Origin: Priapulus caudatus
Lineage: Eukaryota > Priapulida > Priapulimorpha > Priapulimorphida > Priapulidae
Length of the DNA stretch: 26,169 bases
NCBI RefSeq assembly: GCF_000485595.1
Contig: NW_014577434.1
Coordinates: 173,843-200,011 of the forward strand
Direction of reading: 5' to 3'
Positions 9,901-22,924 of the stretch are shown here, one piece after another. Every line of letters begins with the position of its first letter. Within the stretch, counting starts at the first letter, position 1. The notes beneath the pieces were generated by a model. That model searched no databases. It saw only the letters and a program-made list of their open reading frames with translations, and was not told the origin of the DNA. The translations under genes were made by a program, and so were the position numbers.

Positions 9901-12900
9901 AATATCTTTCCATTGAGCTAGACACATGAATTTTTGCATGACGTACCAGACATAATAACCATCCACTGTATGTAAGTACGAAAATGGTAGCTACCAAATG
10001 GTAAATAATTCAGTAATAAATTAGGGTAATTAAAACATAAATAATAAACACATAAAATAACATTAATAAACACATAAAGACACACTTTTGGCCAGTTTTA
10101 TTGATGTAACATCGAACATGGATAACTACTAAAGGTATTTATGACAAAAAAAATCGGCTTTTTACTACTTTTAGGTGAAAAATCACCTATAACTCAGAAT
10201 GAACATTGAAGTCCTACGGCATGTTTTGATCTGACAGGCTACATATATGTACGAGAGGTAGCTGAAAGAAACAATATATAGTTGTATTATTTTATTTTTA
10301 TTGCCAAGATCTTGGACACATATGATATTCCTGCAACATGAGTTATTTTGATTATATGATTATGTAGTTATATACATAGTTTGGATTATATTAGAAAACA
10401 ACCAAACTATAATAAATTACTCGTTCCAAATTGAAATTAGAGCAATTGATGTGATTAGGCAATGAAAAATGCATTTCGAATTACTGTTTCATGAGCAGTA
10501 AACGTTTCGCATTCGCTTTACTATTGTTAATTTACTTGTTAAATTTCTTTACGTACCACTGTCTCCTATTTCTCCCTGGTTCCAGAATTGCCCTCTCTTC
10601 CATCCCGGCCTGGAAGCCCATCCCTGCCAACCTGGCCATCTCTGCCAGGCAATCCTGGTGACCCTGTGCACACTGCCAGCAAATTTTTTTAAAACGGGTC
10701 TCTTTCAACTGCTGCGTAGATTACTATACAGCCTACCGTGAGACTAAGCCATAAATCTGCCGTAGTAGAATAATAGAACGGAAATATTTATGCACAGTAT
10801 TTATGGATTAAAGATTATGTGAGGGATTTGTGGGGTTTGAACCACAGTCTTTTCTCTCATGCATGCAACAGGTTGACAAACTTTATGTGAACCCAAAACT
10901 ATGCTGTACTGGTTGGTTGCCACTCTATAACATTATAACTTATTACCCGTAATGCGTGAAGTAATTAAGCTGTAAGTGAAATCTCTGCCAGCATCATTTA
11001 ATCACATGCTCATGCTGTTCATGAGCATCATGCTCATTTAATCACATATCAGTCTCGAATCATAATAAATCCGGAATCATTGATTCCGAGATCATAAATG
11101 ATGGTCAGAGCACGGGAACAGTGCCCATACTATACATCAGCCCAACAAGGGCTACCTAGTTTCCAATACTACCATTGAAAGGCTAGTAGTTGCAAATAAA
11201 ATATTTGCATGCGTCACAAGCCTGTCTTTGCAAGTATTCAATGATATAAATTTGTTTAATCAGCATTTTATTTTCTTATTTCTGGCCTAAGATCACTACC
11301 CTATCGTTATCGTAATCCTATACCTGAATAGATTAGTTATGGGAATTTACTATAGGTACTGGTTTAGAGTTGTGAATTTCGACGATGTAAAAAAATCTTC
11401 GAAGTTCATCTAGCACTTTTTTCACTCATCATAGCACAGGAATATCACATTTCCACTTGTCCATCTGGCACAATGGTACCAATAATTGTTATAGAGTGCT
11501 GGTGAGCCATTCTTGTGTGGTCACCTAATTTTACATTAATTTCTTTAATTAAATTTGATATCTTTATTAGTATATAGTCACACTGTGGCTACTGTGAGCA
11601 TTATCAAGAGCGAATAATAATCAGAGCTAATAATAATCAAGAGCTAATAATACTAATAAAGGTATTATTAGCTCTTGGCATTATGTATATACTCAGTATA
11701 TATATAATGTGTACGTTTATGTTGCTAATGATGGCTGCTCTATACTTACCTGTTCAGCTGTGTGCGCAACAGGCTCACAAGACGTGATAACCACATACAG
11801 AATGATGAAAAAACAAGCAGCATTTAGTAGATTCATGTTTGATGCAATGTGCTGGTACGAGTGTGCACCAAATGTGCTGTCCCATTTTCCTTCGCCAATA
11901 CTCATATCTCGCATTTAGCGGATATGACTCCACCTAAGTGAGTAGTGTTTGGTGTAGATATGCCATGGGTGTTAGGGCAGGAAAGCGGAAGTATACGGAT
12001 AGGAGTTTTTTGGCGTGTGGTTGATATTTCAACCAGTCAATCATATTTCATCATATATTATTATTTTTAGCTCATCTGACGAAGTCAGATGCAGCTTGTA
12101 GAATCGCACAATCGTCTCCGTGCGTCAACAGTTGGGCACAAATCTTAACCGCTCGACGTACGGTCACGATATTCGGACGTCGGGGGGATCGTCAAAACGA
12201 GTTGGATGTTGAAGGCTGGGGTCAAAGGTCAAAGGTCAAGAGTGTAAAAAGAAGGGGGAACATTCCCTCCTTAACTTAAGGTATAAGGAGGAAATGCAGA
12301 ATTGCGGCACAAATCTAAACGGCTCGACCTAGGCTCGTGATAGTCGGTGTATAGCATCATGGTAGGAAAAGCCATCACTGTGCCGAAATTGGATGTCACA
12401 GGTCAAAGGTCAATGGGCCACAGAGCAGATTTTAGACATTTTCTGAGAACATGGTCTGACGGAGCGATTGAAAACCTTTTTGTTTCAGCGTGACCTAGCA
12501 TTTTTATGGCTTTATTTAAAGGACCATGAAGTACCTTCTGCTGACATGCGAAGAGTAAGTGTCGGATAACCTTTTGACCCTCAAGAGGAGGGTTAAACAT
12601 GGATTTGTTTACTGTCTGTTAGAAAGAATTTGACTGCCGGGTTTGCTAGTAGAACTATACATGCCTGGATGTATGAGGCTACAATGTCACAGTGAAATTT
12701 CAAAAGCTAAATTTGGTTAAGAAGGTTTATGCTCCTTAAATCGTATAATTTCTATGGCATTCTGTACTGTCAGTATGTTACATGTAACGTATGCCACTGC
12801 CAGTGGCCACTGCCAGTGCATGTGGTGGTGTACTGGTGTAGTTTTGCGTGCGTTAATTGGTTACAGGTGGAAGCTCTCTATTGCAGCCTGTAGGCTTGCG

Positions 12901-13256
12901 TAGGTAAATGGATGAGTGCTTACCTATTCTGTCTTGCAAATAGTTGTTGCTACTACGTACGATGGAGCTTCCATCTTTAATCTGAAGACACTTAAACGTA
13001 CGCGCCATCTCGTGCAACTTTCATAACAGATCCCAACAAACATTCCTTTGAGAAGGTTCCTGATACCATCCCTGTGCATTCCACTGTTTCGGCGTGTATG
13101 TGAACACATTTGGGACTAACAGGGTTTACTAGAATCCCACCACTCTACCACAGAGTCACCGCAATAGACATTAGATGAGCGCTGTCGCTCGCGCGCACTT
13201 GTTAATCCAAGAGGTAATTCGTTGAAATTTATGCTAATTAGATATTCAATACCCCC

Positions 13257-13290
<34 letters not shown>

Positions 13291-16200
13291 GTGCGTGTGT
13301 GTGTGTGTGCGTGTGTGTGTGTGTGTGCGTGTGGCGTGTGCGTGTGTGTGTGTGAAGTACGGGGTTTGGGTGGGTTTTTTGGGGGAAAACAAGCTTCTAC
13401 ATAAATTTGTCTGTAAATAACAACCATCTGCAACAGTTAATGCGGCCTAAAGTTTATACATCAACGTTATGTCACGTATGTATTATTATTGCATGGGAGA
13501 TGCTTCTACGGTAGTACGTGTGTATATACAGCGGTGTGTTTGTGCATGTGCAGAGTTGGCATCCCTGACCTGGCAGCAAGTGTTAGCCCTACATGAAGAG
13601 CTGCAGTGCTGGCTAGACACCACCATTGAGAAGATGGATGACAGCTTACAGACAGCAGACCTGCTTGCTGCAGAGAGGCGACTCAACCGATACAAGGTAC
13701 AGTCGCTAGTAAAAGAATAATGTGCAAAGCAAAGGGGTGAGTTGGAAATGGGTTGGAAATAGAGTGACATGTGTTTTGGACACTGGCAGTATCTGTAGCA
13801 CATTTCGTTTTTACATGCATACAAGTGTTTTCTTGGGTGATACTCCATTAGGAGTGTTCCCAACTTTAATGTCATTAATGGTCATAATAACATATATATA
13901 TATATATGGTCATATATTAGTTTGTGGTTTAATGTCATTTAGGTTAGGGTTAGGGTTATGATTTTCAATCATTAATCATTAATCATTAATGATATCAAAG
14001 TTGGGAACACTCCTAATGGAGCGTTAGCCGTTTTCTTGGAGGAATTACTTAATGGTAATAACACTGTGAATAATGAGAATTTTGTTACAAGGTATAATCA
14101 TATTATATAATTATTCTGTATTGTGGGGTGAATTAATATGGGTTATTCATAATAATTTTCACAACGTTTGGCTTTGATTGGAATTCTCATTGTCGTCACA
14201 TGGATATAAACTAAATCATCATCATGTCGTTTCAACTAAACATGCATATTATTGATTTCATATGCCAACGAAAATCACTCATAGTAATGTTGCTGTATCC
14301 GTGGCTTGTACGCAGAATGAACTGCCTTACAATGAGGAACTGAACAAGAAGCTATTAACCAAGGTGACCTCAGTGGAGAGGTGCAATGACAGCCAGCCGA
14401 TTGAAGAGATGGTAGTACTCGCTATTGAGCTCGGCACAAAGTTTGGCCTAGCATGCGAACTCGCAACAAAATTGGAGTGGCTGCTGAAGGTTATACCCTT
14501 TTCTGATTCTCAGTTACTATTCGTAGCTATTGAGGTGCTAAAAACCATGAAAGTGGAGGCGAGCAAGATAATATAAAGCTACGTGGCCCAATAAAAATTA
14601 AAAAATGGCTTCTTACGAAAAAGTGATTCATTCTATGTCAATAGAATATAGAAACTATACACTCGTATATTTGTGATATTTCGAAAAATAATTTTGTTTA
14701 ATGCAGAAGGTTTAATTAATGTAGCAGAGAATGAATGGTATTTTTGCTCACTTTATGGTCAAGCATTTCTCCTACTCTGGTTGCTTGTATTCCTCTTCTG
14801 ATGTTGAATTGGCTTGATGGGTATTACAGGAGTCATTAGCTGATCTAGAGACTCTGAAACAGCAGCTGGCTGAGCTTCAAGACTGGCTGGTAGAGGGCAC
14901 TGCCAAACTGGAGTTGTGTGATCATGCTACTGGATCTGATGATGATATTGTCAAACGTATTCATTCATGCAGGGTATGCACGAATCATTTTAATTTTTGT
15001 TTACATTTTGTTATGACATTTTAAAAGTTGATGATGTATAAGCATTATTTATAGTATATCATTTATAAAGTGGATACATATGAATATTAATTACAATGAT
15101 TATTAAATCAAGTGTTGTAGCAGCAATAAATTTGCAGGAATGGTAAATTTAATATCTAGCTAATGTATATTGAGATTTTGCTGACAGTAACCACTACCTT
15201 ACCTTACCGTTACCAACAGGAGTTGGTTGCACAGCTGGGCAGCAGGGAGACAGATTTCAGCGAAATCGTGGACTATGCTGAGTCGGCCGCACAGAAGTTC
15301 CCGTCGAACGAAGCGACGACATTGTGTCAGGATACAGAGGACACAAAGACCAAGTACGAAGTGACGTGTATGCAGAGCTCCAAGGTACGTTTCGCAGGTT
15401 AATGCATCTGACATAGGCACGAGATATCTGGTGTAATAAGCAGCCGTCTAAGATACAGGTAGAGACGTGAAAGACAATAGAGTCACCAGAGGAATACATT
15501 TGAAATCGCTGCTGCCACTTGATTCTTTTCTAAGATTTTACATCATCGGTCAATTGTTCAAACTTACCAACAATGGGCCAGCCAACCAGCCGTCCCATCC
15601 ATCCAGCCGGCCAACCAGCCAACCATCCATCCAGCCAGCCAGCCAACCATCCATCCATCCAGCCAGCCAGCCAACCATTCATCCATCCATCCATCCAGCC
15701 TGCCAATCAGCCAGTCAGCCAACCATCCATCCGTCCAGCCTGCTAACCAGCCAGCCTTCCAGCTAGCCAACCTGCTTGACCTCCTGCCCAGTGATTGCTC
15801 TGTTGATATAGATATGTTGTAATATGATAAGCACAGTAAGATGTGTTGTGCCTGATCCCACATGTCTCACACGTGTCGTAGGTCGAGGAAATCCTAGTCG
15901 GTGTGCTAGAGCAAAGGTATGTTGAAGCAACCTCACAGCTTGATGCCTGGCTGAGCAGCGGCAATGAGAAGGTGGCCTGGTGTGAGGAACCTTCCTCTGA
16001 CAAGCACACAGTCTCCGCCAAGCTGGCCGCAGTTATGGTAAGTGCTGTTTCTCTTCAATTTTAACGGTTTGTGCAATAACTGTATGTTCCTAAATTACGG
16101 TCAACCTACGCGTTATGGTGGATATCACTGTAAGAACGCAGCAAAATATATTTTGCAAATTGCACAAGCATTTTGCAAACAATTCCACAAACATAGTTTA

Positions 16201-17542
16201 ATTCAATGTAGTGCAAATGTTCAGCAGTTACGTGTGATGCTGACATGTCTACAGTGGCACCACACTCCGTCACGGTCCTCCAATCCTGACTTCTCTTGCA
16301 GGCCGTGCATAAAACTCTCCCAGAAGGCGCAGCAAGGTTCGACGCCGCGCACCGTGCAGCTGATGCCTACGCGTGCGTCACCGACTGCGCTACAGAGATC
16401 ACCGAGCAGCAGCGGGAGCGCCAGCAGCAGCTCGACGACTTCAGCAGCCGTGTGCATATGATGTCCGTCGAGCTCGGACTCTCCCTGGACGCGGTCAACA
16501 AGCTAGAAGAGCTGACCGACAAGCTATCGACGTGGCTGCGCGCCACCGACCAGCGGGTCAAGGCCGTGGCCGGTCTACAGCCCGATCTGCCTGCCAAGCA
16601 GCAGCAAGCAGAACAATTCAAGGTAGGCTCGATGGCGGTACAGGCAATACGCATGTAGTATATATATCGCATGCATCGCAGGCAAACACCGGGATATTAT
16701 GATACACAGGAGTCTCGTGTCAGTTTGCCACTGACGTTGCAAACCACTGACATACCCGAGCATTGCTTGACAGTTCTGTTTTGGTGCACATTCTGTTTGC
16801 TTTATTGCTGTGAGATCTTGTGAGTGACGTTGCGTCGCGTGATTGCTTCATTGCAGAGTGTGTGCAGTGAAGTGACAGCCAAGGCTCCGGCTTTCAAGGA
16901 GCACAGTGAGCAAGCCGTGAGCCTAGAGGCACAGCTGCCTGGCTGCAACGCAGAAGCTTATGCCAAGCAGCTGAGAAGCAGATATGAATTACTAGATAGT
17001 GCTATTAAGGTGAGTCACACCCCTCCCTGAAATCCTTTATATCCCCCCCCCAAATAATTTCCTTTTTGCCTTAACCCTACCCAACCGGTCAAAGTCATAC
17101 CAACTGCACACGTTATTTTTACCAGTTTAAAACATGTGCGATATACTATCTAGCTTAAGGTTCACTTATGTTCACACACACACGCACATGGACAAATACA
17201 CACACAATCACACACACACGTACACGCACATGCACGCTCGCACGCACATGCACATGCACAAATACACACACACATGCACACGCACGCACATGCACATGCA
17301 CAAATACACACACACATGCACATTTACATGCACATGCGCGCTCGCACGCACGCACGGATGCATACATACGCACGCACGCACGCACGCATGTACACGCACT
17401 TGCACACATACACGCAAACACACGAACATGCACACACGCATGCATGCACGCACACACGTGCACACACATGCACACACACACACACATGCACGCACTTGCA
17501 CACACACACGCATGCACGCACACATGCACGCACACATACATG

Positions 17543-17594
<52 letters not shown>

Positions 17595-18492
17595 CGCGCA
17601 CTTGCACACATACACACACACACACGCATGCACACACACACGCATGCATGCACACACACGCACACACACAGTGTTCACATAAATTCATGTGATTACACGT
17701 CTGTTTACAGGAGCATGCCGTGGTCTCCCAGTCGCTGGTTGACGACCACCTCAGCTACATAGAACACAGTAGTGCATTCACACAATGGTTAGACAAAGCA
17801 GAACGTAAGCTTCGCGCAAACAGAGACACTTTGGGAGAGAGAAACACGCTAGAGGAGAGACTCGCGCACATTAAAACATTAGTAGTATCCAAGGAGGAAG
17901 GTTCGCAGAAATTCAACATGGCCACATCCAGTGGAGAAATGCTCTACCCGAACACAAACCCAGCAGGGCGCAGCACCATCACCGACGAGCTGCAGTCTCT
18001 GCGCAGCCGCTGGGAAGCGTTTCTGGCAGGCCTCAGTGAAGCAGAGGTCAGCCTGGAGAGTGTACTCATGCAGTGGTCAGGACTTGCAGAGAATGTTCAA
18101 CATCTCACTAGCTGGCTGGTTGCATGTGAGGAAGGACTTGGCCACGAGGTGGCGTTGGTGTCCTTCCTGCAGGAGAAGCAGGTTCTGTTGCAGACATACA
18201 AGGTAATTAAGCGCATTAATTATCCTTTTACAATACCTTTAATTAATTAATGATTTAAATAAATAATCTACCTTATTGCAGTTGAAATCAGTTAATTGAT
18301 GGTCACTGCTTATTTTCTATTAACCTCACAACTTCAGTGACATTATTATACAATAAATATGATAAGCTCAGTGCTTACTGTAAAGTATATGTCTTATGTG
18401 TACATATATAGTTTGCACACATGTAAATGGGATCAGGCGCATGCATAAGCTAGTTTCATGTATTAATAAATAACTAAATATATATATTTATT

Positions 18493-18539
<47 letters not shown>

Positions 18540-21500
18540 TTGGATCAAAAAGGGCTTATGAAAAAAAGGCAGATCTGACAGGTAAATTTGACAGATGTAG
18601 TCAACAAAAATCTAGGAAATTCATCATTGTATATACAGTCTAAGATATATGACGGAATATTCGTAACTCAATCCCTCTACACATGGTTGACACCTATGTG
18701 GGTTTCCATTGTTACAGTCTGCATGGCAGGACATACAGTCACACAAGACGATCGTCTCCAGCTTAATTGATAGCTCACACAAAATGGCCGATGCGGCAAT
18801 GGCTGCTGAGGTTGCTGATGTTAGTGCCCGCTACCAAGCCGTGTGTGAGCAATGCCAGAGCTATATCAGCAGCTCCACCCAGTACACTGCCGAGCACCAG
18901 TGTTACCAGGACAACGTGCAGGACTGGAGTGATTGGCTTAAAGCAGCGAGTGAGAATCTGACGATGTGCAATGACATCTCAGGAAACAAGCACAGCATTG
19001 AGCTGAGGCTAGCTAGGCTGCAGGTACGATCTCAGCTTAATTCTATGATTCTGACTGTACATTAACACACATAACTCATGGTGTCTGTAATATATATGCA
19101 CATTGTGTAATCTGGTATATAAGTAGTGTGTTGTATTTGTGTATATCTGTGCTCTTATATGTCCTGAAGACCTTATCGGAACTTATCGGATTGATTTATA
19201 GAATCTTCAGAATTTCAGTCAAAGTCACATGATTTAAAGAACCGATCATAATATAGAATTCACACCTGGCCACCTTGAAGTGAACTTGAAATTAACTTAA
19301 ACTTGAACATTGGTCACAGTGACAATTTTATATAAAATAATGAACAATTATTATACACGATTTTAAAATAATAATAGTATGTACATTATGTCGATGTATT
19401 TGTATTTAATATTAAAAATACTTAAGAAAGGGATTGATTTTGTAAATGACACTTTTGTTTTCAGGAACTTGAAACGGATAAAGAAGTGGGTAAACATATA
19501 CTAGATGAGTGTAGAGAGCAGAGTGAGATAGTTGTGCCTCACACGGCCACCAAGGGAGTAGACCACATCAAGAGTGAGCTCTCAGCAATGTCCAGCGACT
19601 GGGACTCGTTCAATAGCAATACAGACGAGGTGGGACGTGATCTGGATGGCAGGCTGAGGGAGTGGGAAGAGTTAGCCAGACTTTACTCCACTCTGCTGCA
19701 GTGGCTGGCACAGGAGGAGGTCGCCTGGAGGGAGGTCGATCTTGTCTCTACACTACTGGAGAAACAGATTCAGACACAGAAACTAAGGGTAAGTGACAAT
19801 GACAGGTGAGAAAAGATGATTTGGTTGCATAGTAAACTTCATCGATATCCACTATATGTTTTATATTTAACTATTTTATTACAATTTCTAATTTATATCT
19901 ATTCCTATTTTGTTGTTTATCCATGTTAAATATTCTGCTCACACCTCTCATGCACTTAAATTATAACGACAATTGTGTGATGTCAGACAATGGAAGAGGA
20001 TGTTTCGAGCAAATCCGACCAGACAGAGGCACTCGTACAAGTGGCTGCACAGCTTCGTGACCCAGAGGCTGACAGTTGTGCTTCTCAGGTCACCAGCAAG
20101 TACCAACAGCTCAGAATGACCATAAAGGTAAGCAAACCTCGTTCACGTTGAGCATACTTAGACACTGCACTTAGACGTCTGCAGTACATTTGGCAGCACA
20201 GCACCAATTCCCCAAAATGTTGTGCTTTGGGAAATTTTTTTGGAGATATTTCGATGATAACATCTCACCCATGTGTCTCCCGTGAGAGGTGGAACTAATG
20301 TAGAATGTGGATGGTGGTGGTTATAATTTGCAGGAGCTACTCAGCAAATGGGAGAAGATGGCGTTGGATCACCAGCAGTACAGTGATATGTATGACGCCT
20401 GTATCACCTCGGTGACCCACCTCACACAGAACTTGGAACCGTTCCACCAGCAACCATCTAATAGGGTCGAGCTAGAACAAATGCAGGCTCAGCTACAGGT
20501 AGGTGGCATACCGTATGCCACACGCGTTAATGAATTCGGATTGGATTTCTAATTTTGTTGTTATCAGCCTGTTGTGCGAATACCGTGTGTATTAACTGTC
20601 CATTCAATCCGTGCTATTTTCTTTATCTCTTAATAACAGGAAATTGTTGTAAAGAAGGAGCTGGATAATGCCAAGATCCAGCAAACGGTGGAGGCAGGCG
20701 AGAAACTTCTGCCAGATACAGCAGCAGAGGGCAGAGATATTATCAAACAGCAGATTAGGTAGGTACTGGGCCTAAGATAACATATTGCTTGTTTCCCCTT
20801 TACCGACCGACTCGCCAAAACGCCGCTACTCGACACATTTTATTGGCCGATTTAAACAAAGCAAAAATTATTTCGTTTCGCCAAAAAAAAAAAAAATCAA
20901 ATTCGTCCCGCAAAAACATATACACAAAACAGAATATACAATATACATACACACATCTTGTCAAAACAAAATAAAAAAGATTTTTCACCTACCTCCTACT
21001 CGGTACCCTGAGAGGTGAGTGTAAAGGGGAAACAAACAATGGGTTAGCCGCTAGCTTTGTCAGCAGGTGGCGCAGCGGGAGTTAGAGGTGTTACAACGAT
21101 TGCGCAATCAACCGGTCAGTTGGAAAGATACAGGAATCACGAATAGCCGATCGTATCGTCATAGCGATATAACCAAGTTAAAATGCCTTCGTAAAGTCTG
21201 CAGCGATCACTTTGGAGAGGCTGACTATACTAGCACACTTTCAAGGAAGTGTAATATCGAAAATAGCTTATAAACATTAGTTATTAGCTCATTTTGACTT
21301 TGAGGTTCGCAGTAGTTTTCTGCGTATCCATGCCAGTCATAGATTATAAAAAACAACTGTTAGTGTTATCATTGACAGCATTTATCGCTACAGAGCAGTA
21401 TAATTATAACACGACAATGCCAGTGGCAACGTTCAGCTGGTAATTGGTAAATAATCGAGGCCAGGTGTCTCTAGTACGAGGTACCAGTATCTGGTACCAG

Positions 21501-21631
21501 GTACTTGGCTATATTTCGTATGCACCACTAGTATCACCGTGAATCTCAATAAACATATTACATAACTCCTCAGCACACACAAAAGAATAAACACCCACTT
21601 CACATATGGACGCATGCACACACGTACGCAT

Positions 21632-21667
<36 letters not shown>

Positions 21668-22893
21668 CACGCTTTTACGTGCGCACATGTGCGCTGCCAC
21701 ACGCACGCACGCACGCACCCATACACGTGGACGTGCACACGCACGCACGCACGCACGCACGCATGCACACACGTGTACCTGCACACGCACGCATGCACGT
21801 ACATGTATGACCACACGCACACGCACGCACACACGTGCACGTACACGCACGCATGCACGCATGTGTACGTACACACGCACGCACGCACGCACATACGTGT
21901 ACGTGCAAACGCACGCACGCATGCACGCATGTGTACGTGCACACGCACGCCCGCACGTACATACGCACGCATGCACGCACCTGTACGTGCATACGCACGC
22001 ACGCAAGCACACACGTACGCATGCACGCACGGGTACGTACACACGCACCCACGCACGCATGCACGCACGAGTACGTGCACACGCACGCACGCACGCACGC
22101 ACGCACGCACATGTACGTGCACACGCACGCACACACGTGTACCTGCACACGCACGCATGCACGTACATGTATGACCACACGCACACGCACGCACACACGT
22201 GCACGTTTACACGCACGCATGCACGCATGTGTACGTACACACGCACGCACGCACATACGTGTACGTGCAAACGCACGCACGCATGCACGCACGCACGTAC
22301 ATACGCACGCATGCACGCACGCACGCACGCACTTGTACGTGCACACGCACGCACGCACGCACACACGTGGACGTGCACACCACGCACGCATAATATATTG
22401 TCAGCGCGGAATATAGGTGGTGTACGACAGTAGGGGCTCTTCTGCAGGTCATACATGTACCTACATACATACATGAATCTCAATAAACATATTACATAAC
22501 TCCTCAGCACACACAAAAGAATAAACACCCGCTTCCCCCACTCTATCCGGGTGTGCATTATGGGTACGCGGATAATCTTCACCTCTGCAGATGTGGCTGC
22601 CCTCAGCGCGCAACTGTTTCTAGCGGCTAACCCCATTTTTTAAGGGAGGCCTTGTCTATACTCTGCTGTGAACAACGTACATTCGAACGTACATATGAAT
22701 GATGAGAGTGATTTTTAGTGATACAATTTTATGAACCAATATTTTAAGTGATATCTATGTCTTACCATGGAACATATATTATTGTAAATATCACCAATTT
22801 CAGTTTTTTACTGCCTGATGATATCGTGTTTGCAAAACTTATATTAATTGTAACGTTGTAAATACTATTTTTGCAATAAACCTATTATCTATC

Positions 22894-22924
<31 letters not shown>

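Larger units (their letters stand above)
8399..11836 (-). pseudogene. CTHRC1: CTHRC1-like copy 2, all five exons, frame broken in exons 2-4
   Basis: All five exons are present in order within the 7.4-kb intron between spectrin exons 6 and 7: 11750-11836, 10553-10672, 9505-9563, 9122-9331 and 8399-8559. All splice sites are kept. Exons 1 and 5 are intact. Exon 2 has two one-base deletions against copy 1, exon 3 has two, and exon 4 has a net +2, giving an early stop. It is either a young pseudogene or a functional gene spoiled by sequencing indels, since most differences are single bases in short runs. Copy 1 and copy 2 introns align along their whole length. Confidence 0.75.
8755..12106. repeat. 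Segmental duplication, right copy (segment A')
   Basis: This is the counterpart of 1-3336. The whole right unit probably starts at about 7932, where similarity between the two B segments ends, and so includes exon 5 of the CTHRC1-like gene. A' passes straight into B' at about 12106. Confidence 0.9.
21038..22637. mobile_element. Possible 1.6-kb insert bounded by inverted GGGTTAGCCGCTAG
   Basis: gggttagccgctag at 21041-21054 is the reverse complement of 22620-22633, with AATG outside both apart from one base. Between them lie a possible THAP-like coding remnant, two direct 61-bp repeats and a long CACG array. A DNA transposon that has been expanded internally is one reading; the inverted repeats are short, so this is tentative. 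Confidence 0.4.

Noticed and set aside
15467-16021. Pro/Ser/Gln and Trp/Leu/Gly frames on opposite strands
   Set aside because: They are artefacts of the CCAG/CCAT minisatellite in the intron before spectrin exon 11.
17134-17762. Several overlapping frames of 113-182 codons on both strands
   Set aside because: They come from the CA/CACG array in an intron; only the end overlaps a real exon (17711 onward) and in another frame.
20785-21018. Lys-rich frames in the 257-bp foldback
   Set aside because: A-rich element interior without splice signals or a family match.
21433-22636. Long open frames (up to 375 codons) on both strands, Cys/Val/Arg or His/Thr/Arg rich
   Set aside because: They are read from a CACG array. 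All frames of a 4-bp repeat without stop codons stay open, and the peptides have no family features.
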